From the NCBI GenBank assembly GCA_017642335.1, contig JAGCPF010000032.1:115442-179441 (forward strand): 64,000 nt of DNA, given 5' to 3'. The notes under the pieces are model-generated. The model saw only the letters and a list, made by a program, of their open reading frames with translations, was not told where the DNA came from and searched no databases. This document shows, piece by piece, positions 53,629 through 62,758 of the stretch. Within the stretch, counting starts at the first letter, position 1. Every line of letters starts with the position of its first letter. Position numbers and translations under genes: made by a program. Source of the stretch: Fibrobacter sp. (GTDB taxonomy: Bacteria > Fibrobacterota > Fibrobacteria > Fibrobacterales > Fibrobacteraceae).

Positions 53629-54794
53629 GCGCCTCTCCTTGCATAGTCAGGTTTTTTCATAAAGTTGATGTTCAGGGATACCGTATTGTTCATGAACGGT
53701 TCACGAATCGTACGCCCCGAAGTCGGCTTGGAAATGTTCAGCATGACGCCGATCATCGCCGAAGAGAAAATCAAGTTCGTTCCGCCAAAACTGAGGAACG
53801 GCAGCGGCTGTCCTGTCGTCGGGAAAAGTCCCGTGCATACACAGGTATGAATCATAAAGTTACAGAACAGCGAGAACGTAATCGCGACGGCCATGTACTT
53901 GCCAAAGCGCGAAGAAGAATCCCTCGCGACATTGAAGCCCTGCCAGAACAAGGTTGCAAACAGAATCATCACGATGCAAGTCCCCACAAATCCGAATTCC
54001 TCGCCAATCACGGAGAAAACCACGTCCTTATGCGCTTCGGGCAGGTAGCCGAGCTTTTGCATGCCCATGCCAACACCCGTGCCGAACAAGCCGCCATTGC
54101 CGAGAGCCTGCTGGGAATGCATCAGCTGGAACGCCGATTCCGCATGCTCCTCGGGATGCAGGAATGCTAGCAGGCGTTTGGAGCTGTGCGCCTTGTACAT
54201 CAGGCCACCAATCCCAAGCGGAATAGCAGAACAAATGCAGATAATCAGATACTTGCCCCGAGCACCGGCAGCAAAAAGCACAGCCAGCAAAACCAATGCG
54301 AACAAGATGAGCATAGACATGTTCGGCTGCAGAGCCAAAAGCACCGCAGAAATTACGAACGGGACTGCGGGCTGGATGATACTGCAACGGAGCGTCTTTA
54401 TTTCGTCCCCCGCATCCGAAAGCTTCGCGCAAACCATCGTGATAAAGCCGAGCTTCAAAATTTCGGAAGGCTGTATACCCCATATCCAGCGGGAGGCTCC
54501 CTTCACGGATGTTCCCGACACAAGGGCCGCAATCGTAAGCACGACACCCACGGCAAAGAACACGCGCGCAAACTTTTTCCACACGCTGTAATCCAGTTTG
54601 TAACAGAACACGAGGGCCACAATAGCAACGATTACCTTCTTCAGGTGCGAAAGGAGATAATACTCAGTCGAAAGGCCAAGACGCTCCGCCAGCGGGGCCG
54701 ACGCAGTGTACACAATAACAATCCCGCCCACCATCAGCAAAATTGCCGACAGCAGCAGGAGTTTGTTAGAGCCTTTGTTCTGAGCAGTTACCAT
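53625..54794 (-). CDS. ftsW: septal peptidoglycan polymerase FtsW
   Basis: A 389-residue SEDS protein with about ten membrane helices. GIQPSEILKLGF and the C-terminal PFLSFGGTNLIFS are SEDS signatures. It polymerises lipid II with FtsI at the septum. It starts only 8 bp after the murF stop; the usual mraY and murD genes that sit here in most dcw clusters are absent. Confidence 0.95.
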   Translation of the reverse strand: MVTAQNKGSNKLLLLSAILLMVGGIVIVYTASAPLAERLGLSTEYYLLSHLKKVIVAIVALVFCYKLDYSVWKKFARVFFAVGVVLTIAALVSGTSVKGASRWIWGIQPSEILKLGFITMVCAKLSDAGDEIKTLRCSIIQPAVPFVISAVLLALQPNMSMLILFALVLLAVLFAAGARGKYLIICICSAIPLGIGGLMYKAHSSKRLLAFLHPEEHAESAFQLMHSQQALGNGGLFGTGVGMGMQKLGYLPEAHKDVVFSVIGEEFGFVGTCIVMILFATLFWQGFNVARDSSSRFGKYMAVAITFSLFCNFMIHTCVCTGLFPTTGQPLPFLSFGGTNLIFSSAMIGVMLNISKPTSGRTIREPFMNNTVSLNINFMKKPDYARRGA

Positions 54795-54802
54795 TCCCTA
54801 AA

Positions 54803-56191
54803 CTACTCCTTGAAAATCGGGGTGGCCTGGAGCAAGGCCTCGACGACCTGTTCCATCTTCATGCCTCGGGAACCTTTCACCAGAAGCACGTCACCCTCGG
54901 ACACGGTATTCATCAAAAATTCAATCACTTCCTGGACGTTCGAGAAGTGGAAAACAGCCTTCATGCCCTGAGCCTTGGCTCCCTTCACAAAGAATTTCGC
55001 CATTTCACCCACAGTCACGAGGATATCGAAATTCGATTCAGGAACAAGCGTACCAATCTGTTCGTGCAGATGAGCGCTTTCCTTGCCCAGTTCAAGCATA
55101 TCGCCCAGGACGGCAATGCGGCGGTTCACCTTGCTCATGTTGCCAATCGTCATGAGAGCCATCTTTGTCGAAGACGGGTTGGCGTTATAGCAGTCCGAAA
55201 CAATCTTGAAACCGTTCGCGCTCTTCACGTCCATGCGCATGTTCGTTCCACGGAAAGCGGCAAGCGCAGACGCAATGTTCGACTTGGAAATCTTGAATGT
55301 GAGGCCCACTGCAATGGCGGCGAGCGCATTGTACAAGTTGTGAATGCCGGGAACGTTCAGCTGGAACTTTGTACGGCCAATATAGAAGCAGGCGCAGGAG
55401 TTTTCGTCCCACGTGAGTTTTTCCGGCTTAATCACGCCGCGGCGCATACCGAAGGTCACGACCTTGTAATTCTTGTTGCTGCGCACCTTGCTGAGATGGG
55501 CATCATCGGCATTCACGACGAGAACACCGCCCTTCTTGAGTCCGTCAGCAATCGTAATCTTTTCCTTGAACACACCGTCCAAATCGCCAAGGCGCTCCAG
55601 ATGGCTCGCTCCCACGTTGGTAATCACGGCCACGTCGGGTTCCGTTGCAAGCGAAAGCGGGCGAATTTCGTCCGGGCCGCTCGTGCCCATCTCGATGACC
55701 GCAGCCTCATGGCTGTGCTTGAGCTGGAACAGCGTCATCGGGACGCCGATATGGTTGTTGAAGTTGCCCTGCGTGGCGTGCGTATTGTAGCAGGTCGAAA
55801 GGACGGCCTTCACCATTTCCTTGGTCGTCGTCTTGCCATTGCTGCCAGTGATGCCGACCTTCTTAACCTTGAAGCGACGCTGATAACCCTTAGCCAGCTT
55901 AAGCAAGGCCTTGGTAGTATCGTCTACAGGGGCATACATTTCGAACGCACCCTGCTCCACGGCATCCTGATTAACAATGCTCATCAATGCACCGTCCTTT
56001 TGCATTTGGTTTACAAACTGGTGGGCGTCAAAACGGACACCCTTGATTGGCCAAAAAACAACACCCTTCGCAGGTTCACGCGAATCCATGCAAAGGTTCA
56101 CCTTCCGCGACAGCGTACGGGCAGGAACGCCCACGGCATCCGTCTCGAGGATGTCGAGCATCTCGCGAATTGTCAAATCCAACTTCAGCAT
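54803..56191 (-). CDS. murF: UDP-MurNAc-tripeptide--D-Ala-D-Ala ligase MurF
   Basis: A 462-residue Mur ligase. GITGSNGKTTTKEMVKAVL is the P-loop, VIEMGTSGPDEI a family motif, and DCYNANPSSTKMAL the MurF-specific segment. It completes the UDP-MurNAc pentapeptide. Overlaps the end of murE. Confidence 0.95.
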   Translation of the reverse strand: MLKLDLTIREMLDILETDAVGVPARTLSRKVNLCMDSREPAKGVVFWPIKGVRFDAHQFVNQMQKDGALMSIVNQDAVEQGAFEMYAPVDDTTKALLKLAKGYQRRFKVKKVGITGSNGKTTTKEMVKAVLSTCYNTHATQGNFNNHIGVPMTLFQLKHSHEAAVIEMGTSGPDEIRPLSLATEPDVAVITNVGASHLERLGDLDGVFKEKITIADGLKKGGVLVVNADDAHLSKVRSNKNYKVVTFGMRRGVIKPEKLTWDENSCACFYIGRTKFQLNVPGIHNLYNALAAIAVGLTFKISKSNIASALAAFRGTNMRMDVKSANGFKIVSDCYNANPSSTKMALMTIGNMSKVNRRIAVLGDMLELGKESAHLHEQIGTLVPESNFDILVTVGEMAKFFVKGAKAQGMKAVFHFSNVQEVIEFLMNTVSEGDVLLVKGSRGMKMEQVVEALLQATPIFKE

Positions 56192-57603
56192 TTCTCCATC
56201 GCCTTCACCGCTTCTTCGCGGTCGTCAAAATGGTGTTTCGTCTTACCGACGATTTGATAATCTTCGTGACCCTTGCCCGCAATCACCAGCCAGTCGCCCG
56301 GTTCGAGGGAGGCACACGCCTTCGCAATCGCCTCGGCGCGGTCTTCCACTACGACAAACTTGTCGGTCACCATGCCGGCACGCACGTCGGCGATGATGGC
56401 GGAAGGATTTTCCGTACGCGGGTTGTCGGACGTGAGCCAGGCCCTGTCGGCAATGCGCTCGGCAATGGAGCCCATGATGGGGCGCTTTGTACGGTCGCGG
56501 TCGCCGCCGCAGCCGAACACGGCGCTAAGGCGTCCGCGACAAAGCCCGCGAGCGGTGTTAAGAACCCTTTCCAGCGCGTCCGGGGTGTGGGCATAGTCAA
56601 CAATCACGTGCTTCCCGCCCTTGTTCCAGACCTTTTCGAAACGGCCCGGGACGCGCACCGTGGCAAGGGCTTCGCGCATGGCGCTCTCGGGCAAGCCAAT
56701 GGCATGTGCCCACGAAAGCACGAGCAAAACGTTGTCCGCATTGAAATCGCCACAAAGCGGGGTGGAGAACTTCTCCGGGGAAATCTTCGGCACAGTGAAC
56801 TCGAGGCCATCTTCCGTGCTTGCCACGGCACCAACGGGAGAGATGTCCGCGCCGGCTTTGCCGAGCCTCGAAACAGAAACTTTCTTGGAGACGTCAATGC
56901 CCTCGAAGAGCTTTGCACCGTACTCGTCGTCCACGTTGATCACGGCGACACCGTCGTCGGCCAAGTAACGCGTGAACAGCAATTTTTTCGCCTCGAAATA
57001 AGCATCCATCGTCTTGTGGTAATCGAGGTGGTCCTGCGTCAGGTTGCTGAATAGTCCGCTCCTGAAGCGGATTCCAGCGACACGGCCCTGGTGCAGGGAA
57101 TGCGACGAGGCCTCCATCACGAGGTCGGTGCATCCCGCCTCCACCGCGCGCGCGGCAAAGGCAAACAGGTCGAGCTGGCCCGGGGTCGTAAGCGACGCCG
57201 GGACGGAATCGTTGCCAATCTTGTTCTTGATGGTGCCGAGAAGGGCGACCTTGTGGCCGGCGGCCGTGAGCATCGAATCCATCAGGAAGGCGCTCGTCGT
57301 CTTTCCGTTCGTACCCGTAACGGCATGCACAGCGATTTTCGCAAAAGGATCCTTGTAGAAAATCTGAGCGGCTTCCAGGCGGGCGGCACGGACGTCCTTC
57401 ACCTGAATCCATTTCGAAGCCATTCCCTCCGGCGCAGTCGTCTCGCCAACCACGGCGACGGCCCCCTTCGCGACGGCGTCACAGGCAAAAGCCTCGTAAC
57501 CCTCGACGGGGAACGAGAAAAACAGGTCCCCTTCCTTGACACGGCGGGAATCGTCACACAAGCCGCGGACAGAGAGATTCTGCAACAAAGCGTCCGAAAG
57601 CAT
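56185..57603 (-). CDS. murE: UDP-MurNAc-L-Ala-D-Glu--meso-diaminopimelate ligase MurE
   Basis: A 472-residue ligase. The start is taken at the ATG at 57603, which overlaps the ftsI stop (TGATG) and has AAGGAG; a start 10 codons further upstream is possible. VTGTNGKTTSAF is the P-loop. LTSDNPRTENP contains the DNPR motif that selects meso-diaminopimelate, so the wall peptide is of the Gram-negative type. Confidence 0.95.
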   Translation of the reverse strand: MLSDALLQNLSVRGLCDDSRRVKEGDLFFSFPVEGYEAFACDAVAKGAVAVVGETTAPEGMASKWIQVKDVRAARLEAAQIFYKDPFAKIAVHAVTGTNGKTTSAFLMDSMLTAAGHKVALLGTIKNKIGNDSVPASLTTPGQLDLFAFAARAVEAGCTDLVMEASSHSLHQGRVAGIRFRSGLFSNLTQDHLDYHKTMDAYFEAKKLLFTRYLADDGVAVINVDDEYGAKLFEGIDVSKKVSVSRLGKAGADISPVGAVASTEDGLEFTVPKISPEKFSTPLCGDFNADNVLLVLSWAHAIGLPESAMREALATVRVPGRFEKVWNKGGKHVIVDYAHTPDALERVLNTARGLCRGRLSAVFGCGGDRDRTKRPIMGSIAERIADRAWLTSDNPRTENPSAIIADVRAGMVTDKFVVVEDRAEAIAKACASLEPGDWLVIAGKGHEDYQIVGKTKHHFDDREEAVKAMEKC

Positions 57604-59492
57604 CAGCCCTTCTCCTTTAAAGTCAACTTGCAAGTCAGTCCCTTGTGAATTTCCTCGTCGGCCTTGGGGCTCTGGGACACGACGCGGCCCTTTCCGGTAT
57701 ACTCAACATTCATGCGGATATTGCCCATGATTTCCAGGGCATCCTTCAGCGAAAGCCCGGCGAGATTCGGCATCTTCGTCGCGGAAACTTCGCCCAGCAT
57801 CAACGAAATCTTGCCGTTATCGCTCATGTCGCTACGCTGCGACACCACGCGGTTCCCCTCGCCACGGAAAGACACCGGGCAACCCTTCTTGCGCGCGAGT
57901 TCCTTCGCGTCACGAGCAGACAGCCCGACAAAATCCGCATCACAACGATGATCCAGCCGGACATGCTGCAAGTTATGCGAGGCAGGCGAAAGTTCCGGAT
58001 GGTAGTAGACGCCTTCCATAATGCGACGGAAAATCGGTCCCGCCGTAAGGCCGCCCACGTGCATACCCTGCGGATCGTCCACCAAAACTAGACACACATA
58101 GCGCGAATCCTCGACCGGGGCAAGCCCGATGAACGAAGCCACCTGCGAATTGCGATCGTACCGGCCCGTTTCCTGGTTGAACTTTTCAGCCGTACCGGTC
58201 TTGCCGCCAAACAGCACGTCGGGCAACTTCTTGCTCGCGACCCTCTTTGCGGTACCGCTGTTCACGACATTGTTCAGCATCTTGCGGATCTTGGCCGCTG
58301 TCTTCTCCGAAATCACGCGACGGACTTCGACAGGTTCCCTCTTTTCGACCAGATTACCGTCGGCATCGCGCCATTCCTTTACAATCATCGGTTCCATCAG
58401 CTTGCCGCCGTTGGCCACCGCGGCATAAGCCATCACCATCTGGATCGGGGTCACGGACACGGCATGGCCAAAGCCCATCGTCTTGAGCGTACGGTCGTCT
58501 CTCGTGAGTTCGTACGGCTGCAGCAGCTTGCCAGATTCCTCGCCCTCGAAGTCCTCGGACGTGCGCATTCCGAAACCGAAATTGCGAGCCATTCTATAAA
58601 GGCGTTCGGCCCCCACCTCGGAGGCAATCTTCGCGAACACGATGTTGGAGGACTGGACCATCGCCTCACCCATGTTCATATCGCCGTAGACGTGCGTATC
58701 GCAAATCTGTTCGGAACGAACATTCCAGCGCCAGCAACGGCCTTCGTCCTTGTAAATCTTGGTCGTGTCCACGACGCCGTTCTCAAGGGCCGCGGCAGCG
58801 GTAATCACCTTGAACGTGGAGCCCGGCTCGTAAGACATGCTCACGATATCGTTCTTGGACATGCGCCCGACCCCTTGAGTTTTGGAGTTCGGGTCGAAAG
58901 TCGGATAGCTCGCCATGGCAAGAATCTCGCCAGTGAACGGGTCCACCACCACGGCGCTCGCGCTCTTCGCATTAAATTCAGCCACACCATCCTTCAAGGC
59001 CTTCTCGACAATCTCCTGCATGTTGCGGTCGATAGTCAGCACCAGGTTCTTCCCCGGTTCGGCATCTGCCACCTTCTCGGAACGGCCATAAATTTCGCGC
59101 TGGTGGGCATCCTTCACGCTCAGGCGGAACCCGCCATTGCCGCGCAGGCGGGAATCGAAGCGACGTTCCATGCCCATGCTGCCCGTACCATTGTAGCCCA
59201 CCTTTCCCACAATCTGTGCGGCCAGTTTGCCCTGCAAGAAAATGCGGCTGTAATCCAGGTTCTTGTTCGCCGTATCGCGGTAGTTGTCGGCAAAGACGAT
59301 GCCGTTACGGTCCATGATGCGGCCGCGGTCGGCATACACATTCTTGGTGTCCATCACCATGCTCTTTGTCTTGGCCTTGTAATCGTCCTGGTGCAGCACC
59401 TGGATATTGAAAGTCTGCCAAAGAAGCACACCCACGCAGCCCAGCGTGATGAACTTGACGATTCCTAGCGGTTCCACATAGAAGTTGTTCAA
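57603..59492 (-). CDS. ftsI: septal transpeptidase FtsI (PBP) with C-terminal PASTA-like domains
   Basis: A 629-residue class B penicillin-binding protein. One N-terminal membrane helix (about 10-27), a dimerisation domain, then the transpeptidase: EPGSTFKV (active-site serine), SSN, and GGKTGTAEK. The last 130 residues form two PASTA-like repeats (from about 505, DFVGLSARDAKELARKKG..., and MPNLAGLSLKDALEIMGN... VVSQSPKADEEIHKG). PASTA tails are more typical of Gram-positive SpoVD/PBP2X. It cross-links septal peptidoglycan with FtsW. Confidence 0.94.
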   Translation of the reverse strand: MNNFYVEPLGIVKFITLGCVGVLLWQTFNIQVLHQDDYKAKTKSMVMDTKNVYADRGRIMDRNGIVFADNYRDTANKNLDYSRIFLQGKLAAQIVGKVGYNGTGSMGMERRFDSRLRGNGGFRLSVKDAHQREIYGRSEKVADAEPGKNLVLTIDRNMQEIVEKALKDGVAEFNAKSASAVVVDPFTGEILAMASYPTFDPNSKTQGVGRMSKNDIVSMSYEPGSTFKVITAAAALENGVVDTTKIYKDEGRCWRWNVRSEQICDTHVYGDMNMGEAMVQSSNIVFAKIASEVGAERLYRMARNFGFGMRTSEDFEGEESGKLLQPYELTRDDRTLKTMGFGHAVSVTPIQMVMAYAAVANGGKLMEPMIVKEWRDADGNLVEKREPVEVRRVISEKTAAKIRKMLNNVVNSGTAKRVASKKLPDVLFGGKTGTAEKFNQETGRYDRNSQVASFIGLAPVEDSRYVCLVLVDDPQGMHVGGLTAGPIFRRIMEGVYYHPELSPASHNLQHVRLDHRCDADFVGLSARDAKELARKKGCPVSFRGEGNRVVSQRSDMSDNGKISLMLGEVSATKMPNLAGLSLKDALEIMGNIRMNVEYTGKGRVVSQSPKADEEIHKGLTCKLTLKEKG

Positions 59493-59803
59493 CGAGAACC
59501 TCCTATCGGCATCACCTTTTGCGGCAGGCCGTTCAGGCCCAGGCCAACGGAATCGGCAAACTTCGAAAGCTTCTCAAGTGACGACAGCTGGTTGATGCGC
59601 AATTCGAGCGCCAGCGCGTCGTGCTTGAGGAATGCAATTTCTACCTGGAGTCCATGAGACTCCTCGTACAGGCTGTTAATGCGGTTCTGCATATAGAGCG
59701 GGAGCATGCACAGGAGCGCAAGAGACATCACCGCAAGGGCCACGATCAGCACGACCGAGCGATTGGATGTCCCTATAGCCTTTATCTTGTCCGTATTGCT
59801 CAT
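59489..59803 (-). CDS. ftsL: cell division protein FtsL
   Basis: A 104-residue bitopic protein: short cytoplasmic N-terminus, membrane helix (about 17-38, VVLIVALAVMSLALLCMLPLY), then a heptad-like coiled coil (INSLYEESHGLQVEIAFLKHDALALELRINQLSSLEKL). Sequence similarity in this family is weak, but size, topology and position between rsmH and ftsI, with four-base overlaps on both sides, identify it. Confidence 0.85.
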   Translation of the reverse strand: MSNTDKIKAIGTSNRSVVLIVALAVMSLALLCMLPLYMQNRINSLYEESHGLQVEIAFLKHDALALELRINQLSSLEKLSKFADSVGLGLNGLPQKVMPIGGSR

Positions 59804-60816
59804 ACCTTCTCGTATACCCTGAGTTTTGCAGAACGTGCCCGGCTATTCTTTTCCACTTCTTCGGCCGAGGGCAGAATCGGCTTGCGGTTTACCTTTTTCA
59901 AACGCTGGTGATTGCCTCCGCACATGCACACGGGCATGTGTTCGGGGCATATGCATGCCCTTTCGAACTCCGCGGTGGTCTCCTTGACGCACCGGTCTTC
60001 TACGGAGTGGTAGCTCATCACCACCAGGCGCCCACCCACCTTGAGGCAGTCCACCGCGGCGCGGAGGCTATCCTCGATTTCCTTGAGTTCCCCGTTGACT
60101 TCCATGCGGATTGCCTGGAACACGCGGGCCAGAAGCCCGTTCACTTCGCGGCGCTTGTCGGGGAATACGGACTCCACCACGGCCTTCATGTCGGAAGGCA
60201 GAATCTCGCGGCCTTCGCCAGAAACGGCGGCTACCATTTCAAGAATACGGGTCGCCAATTTGAAAGCACGGTCCATGTCCGCATTCTTGCGGAGGGCCGC
60301 GGCGATTGTATCTGCGTCGGATGTCCTGAGCCATTCCTGCGCCGAGACTCCCTCTCGGCGGTCCATACGCAAGTCGAGCGGATTGTCACCGACAAACGTG
60401 AATCCACGCGCGGAATCATCCACCTGATGGCTGCTTATGCCCAAATCGTAGAGGATTCCGTCCAAAGTATCGGGCGCGATTTCGTTCTTGAGTTCGCCGA
60501 AACGCACCGGATGCACGATAAACTTGGGTTTCACGCCGGCAAGGCGCTTGGTCGCAAAGGCCACCGCTTCTTCGTCGCGGTCAAAGGCGTGGAGCGTGCC
60601 CTGTTCGTTCAGGCGAGTCGCAATCGCGTAGGAATGTCCGCCCCCGCCTAGCGTGCAATCAGCATAAGTCCCGTCCGCCTTTATATTAAGGCCTTCCAGG
60701 CATTCCTTGAGCATTACCGGATCGTGATAGAAGACGCCATCCGTCACCCCGGCAACAGCCGCCGGAGAAAATTCTTTTGTACGCAATACCTGTTGGGATA
60801 AACTACTTTGCGGCAC
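59800..60816 (-). CDS. rsmH: 16S rRNA m4C1402 methyltransferase RsmH
   Basis: A 338-residue SAM methyltransferase. CTLGGGGHSYAIATRL is the SAM loop; GILYDLGISSHQVDDSARGF and VMSYHSVEDRCVK are family motifs. It methylates N4 of C1402 in the decoding centre. A 20-residue N-terminal extension precedes the usual HDPVML start. It overlaps mraZ by 14 bp. Confidence 0.96.
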   Translation of the reverse strand: MPQSSLSQQVLRTKEFSPAAVAGVTDGVFYHDPVMLKECLEGLNIKADGTYADCTLGGGGHSYAIATRLNEQGTLHAFDRDEEAVAFATKRLAGVKPKFIVHPVRFGELKNEIAPDTLDGILYDLGISSHQVDDSARGFTFVGDNPLDLRMDRREGVSAQEWLRTSDADTIAAALRKNADMDRAFKLATRILEMVAAVSGEGREILPSDMKAVVESVFPDKRREVNGLLARVFQAIRMEVNGELKEIEDSLRAAVDCLKVGGRLVVMSYHSVEDRCVKETTAEFERACICPEHMPVCMCGGNHQRLKKVNRKPILPSAEEVEKNSRARSAKLRVYEKV

Positions 60817-61279
60817 TTGGACCCTCCGTCAAACCTTCTCCATAGAACGCTGCATCGAACGCGGCGACAGATTCGTTTGTCTGCAATCCGTATTCTGCAT
60901 TGAAACGTTCCGGGTTCCATAGTTCAAGAGTCTTACCGCTAGCCTGCACATAAAGGACTTCGCCCTTAAGGCCTGCGTACTCCAACAAGATCTTTGGGAG
61001 TAAAATGCGATTCTGGCCATCGAGCTCCACGAATGCGGGGCACAGGCCTCTCCGAACTAGGTCGGCTTGACGGCGGTCGGACCGGCTGTCCAGGTCCGCC
61101 ATGAACTTTTCGTATTCGGGCAAGGTAAACAACCGGAGGGTACGGTCCGGGCCACGCGTGACCACGAATTCGCTCCCTTCGGCAGCCGTGAGCTGACGAC
61201 GGAATTCCCTAGGGAAGGAGGACCTTCCCTTTCCATCGATAGCCGTCTGGGCTTGACCTATGAAAGACGTAAAGTTCAT
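60803..61279 (-). CDS. mraZ: transcriptional regulator MraZ
   Basis: A 158-residue protein of two SpoVT-AbrB repeats: AIDGKGRSSFPREFR near residue 14 and ELDGQNRILLPKILLEYAGL near 85. The start is taken at the ATG at 61279 (MNFTSFIGQ); an ATG at 61294 lies next to the operator. MraZ binds repeats upstream of its own operon and represses the dcw cluster. It is the first gene of the cluster. Confidence 0.93.
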   Translation of the reverse strand: MNFTSFIGQAQTAIDGKGRSSFPREFRRQLTAAEGSEFVVTRGPDRTLRLFTLPEYEKFMADLDSRSDRRQADLVRRGLCPAFVELDGQNRILLPKILLEYAGLKGEVLYVQASGKTLELWNPERFNAEYGLQTNESVAAFDAAFYGEGLTEGPSAAK

Positions 61280-61296
61280 ACTAGTTTGACACATTT

Positions 61297-61333
61297 TACC
61301 ACAACACGTGATAAATATACCACTTTCTACCAC
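61297..61333 (-). promoter_or_regulatory. MraZ operator (three GTGGTA sites)
   Basis: On the minus strand GTGGTA occurs at 61333-61328, 61323-61318 and 61302-61297. Spacing is 10 and 21 bp, one and two helical turns. Known MraZ operators are three or four GTGG-type repeats at about one-turn spacing just upstream of mraZ. Confidence 0.7.
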
Positions 61334-61446
61334 CTCCGGCAACGGATCCACGCAAATTCTTATAAAAAACATACCTGCACCTGAAGTCCGACGAATACAA
61401 ACTGCTCTTTTGAGCACGTTCAAAAAAAAAAGGAAAACAAGTAAAA

Positions 61447-61480
61447 AAGACGACCTCATTGCAAGGCCGCCTTTCTTGAA
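61447..61480 (-). terminator. terminator of the 61493-62620 gene
   Basis: On the minus strand GGCGGCCTT pairs with GAGGTCGTC (with two G-U pairs) and is followed by TTTTTTAC. It separates this gene from the dcw cluster. Confidence 0.65.
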
Positions 61481-61492
61481 GCTTCAAAGATT

Positions 61493-62620
61493 TTAATGGA
61501 TTGCCCAGCGCAAATCAAGCTTGACGCCAACAATGTTGGCATACTTCATTATGGCAGTCAAGCCGATGCCCCACCCGTTGATATAACCTGCAGGCCGTTC
61601 CAATGTATTTACGGGTTTATTCATCGACTTTTCAAAACGAACACCCGTAGAATAAACAAATCCAGGGACCTCAAAACCTGAATACATCCAGCCTATTGCA
61701 AATTCCGGTTGAACAGACCAACGATAGCCAAAAGGGAGATTGGGCCTGTACATAGCAAATGCTTCAGTCAAGCCGAAGAAATGCTCGTCTGATTCTAGGC
61801 CGCCTGAAATCCCAACAATTAGAACAAAATCTCCAATTACCGTAACTTTACCCATAAGGACCTCGTATCCCAATGTTTCAGCAGAATTCGAAGAATCTTG
61901 ACCGAATAGATGCATATAAGGAATGCCGAAACCCAAATAAAGAAGAGCATTATGTTCTTTTCGCGAATGGCGTCTTTGATATTCCCTTGGCATATTGGTT
62001 TCATTTATCTCAAAACCAGGATTTTCACGGAAAATGGTATCTAGCAGCGCCTGAATTTCCATACCAACATGCATTTTTTCCACACTAGCATAATCTTTTT
62101 CCCTAAATTCGTGGACGAGTAAAGCATACTGAATAATTCTACGATCTTGATCAGGCAAACGATTCAACGAATCCATAATTTGTGAATGATTCGCTTCATA
62201 GACGGAATCAAAAACACTGTCTCCTGTTTTTAAGCTTATTGATTCCTTTAGCAAGAGGTCCCATTCCATCCGGGCTACTTTCAAAAGATCATCGCCTTTC
62301 TCAAAAAAATCTTCATAAAACTCCCGATGTTCGATCGGTTCATCCGGATGCGTCATGTAATAGCGGTGAAGAGAATCCTTTAGCACCTTGAATCTTTCAT
62401 AACTCGGAATTTCATGATAAATCGCCAATAAGGAATCACCGTAATAACCGTTATTTGAGAGAAACAGCTCCCAACCATACGAACCAGTCCCCCTATCAAT
62501 ATCATAGGCAAATGTCGCCGAAAACATTAGCGACATAAATACGAAAAAACTTTTCACATTAATCCATCTTAAATGCGAATTCAAAATCGACAAGCTCTTA
62601 TTCAAAGTGGCTTTTTGCAT
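61493..62620 (-). CDS. exported protein of unknown function with C-terminal barrel-like region
   Basis: A 375-residue protein with a signal segment (about residues 22-38, VKSFFVFMSLMFSATFAY), an alpha-helical middle (about 60-200, rich in charged residues) and a glycine/aromatic-rich C-terminal half with strand-like segments (LLYLGFGIPYMHLFG, VLIVGISGGLE, NGWGIGLTAIMKYANIVGVKLDLRW). It may be an outer-membrane protein with a periplasmic helical domain. The start is uncertain: an ATG about 28 codons in is also possible. The gene is more AT-rich than its neighbours. Confidence 0.6.
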   Translation of the reverse strand: MQKATLNKSLSILNSHLRWINVKSFFVFMSLMFSATFAYDIDRGTGSYGWELFLSNNGYYGDSLLAIYHEIPSYERFKVLKDSLHRYYMTHPDEPIEHREFYEDFFEKGDDLLKVARMEWDLLLKESISLKTGDSVFDSVYEANHSQIMDSLNRLPDQDRRIIQYALLVHEFREKDYASVEKMHVGMEIQALLDTIFRENPGFEINETNMPREYQRRHSRKEHNALLYLGFGIPYMHLFGQDSSNSAETLGYEVLMGKVTVIGDFVLIVGISGGLESDEHFFGLTEAFAMYRPNLPFGYRWSVQPEFAIGWMYSGFEVPGFVYSTGVRFEKSMNKPVNTLERPAGYINGWGIGLTAIMKYANIVGVKLDLRWAIH

Positions 62621-62671
62621 TTCCTAGGCCAAATCACAATTGATGTACATTTTTAAATATAAAGTTTTTTA

Positions 62672-62710
62672 CAAAAAAATCCTCGGTCAGATAAACTGAA
62701 CCGAGGATTT
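62672..62710 (-). terminator. terminator of argG
   Basis: ATCCTCGGT (62679-62687) pairs with ACCGAGGAT (62700-62708). Both sides carry A/T runs, so it can act in both directions. Confidence 0.85.
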
Positions 62711-62758
62711 TTTAGATTCCGTCGCGACCAAAGGTCGCTCCAGGATGACGTTTCTGGA

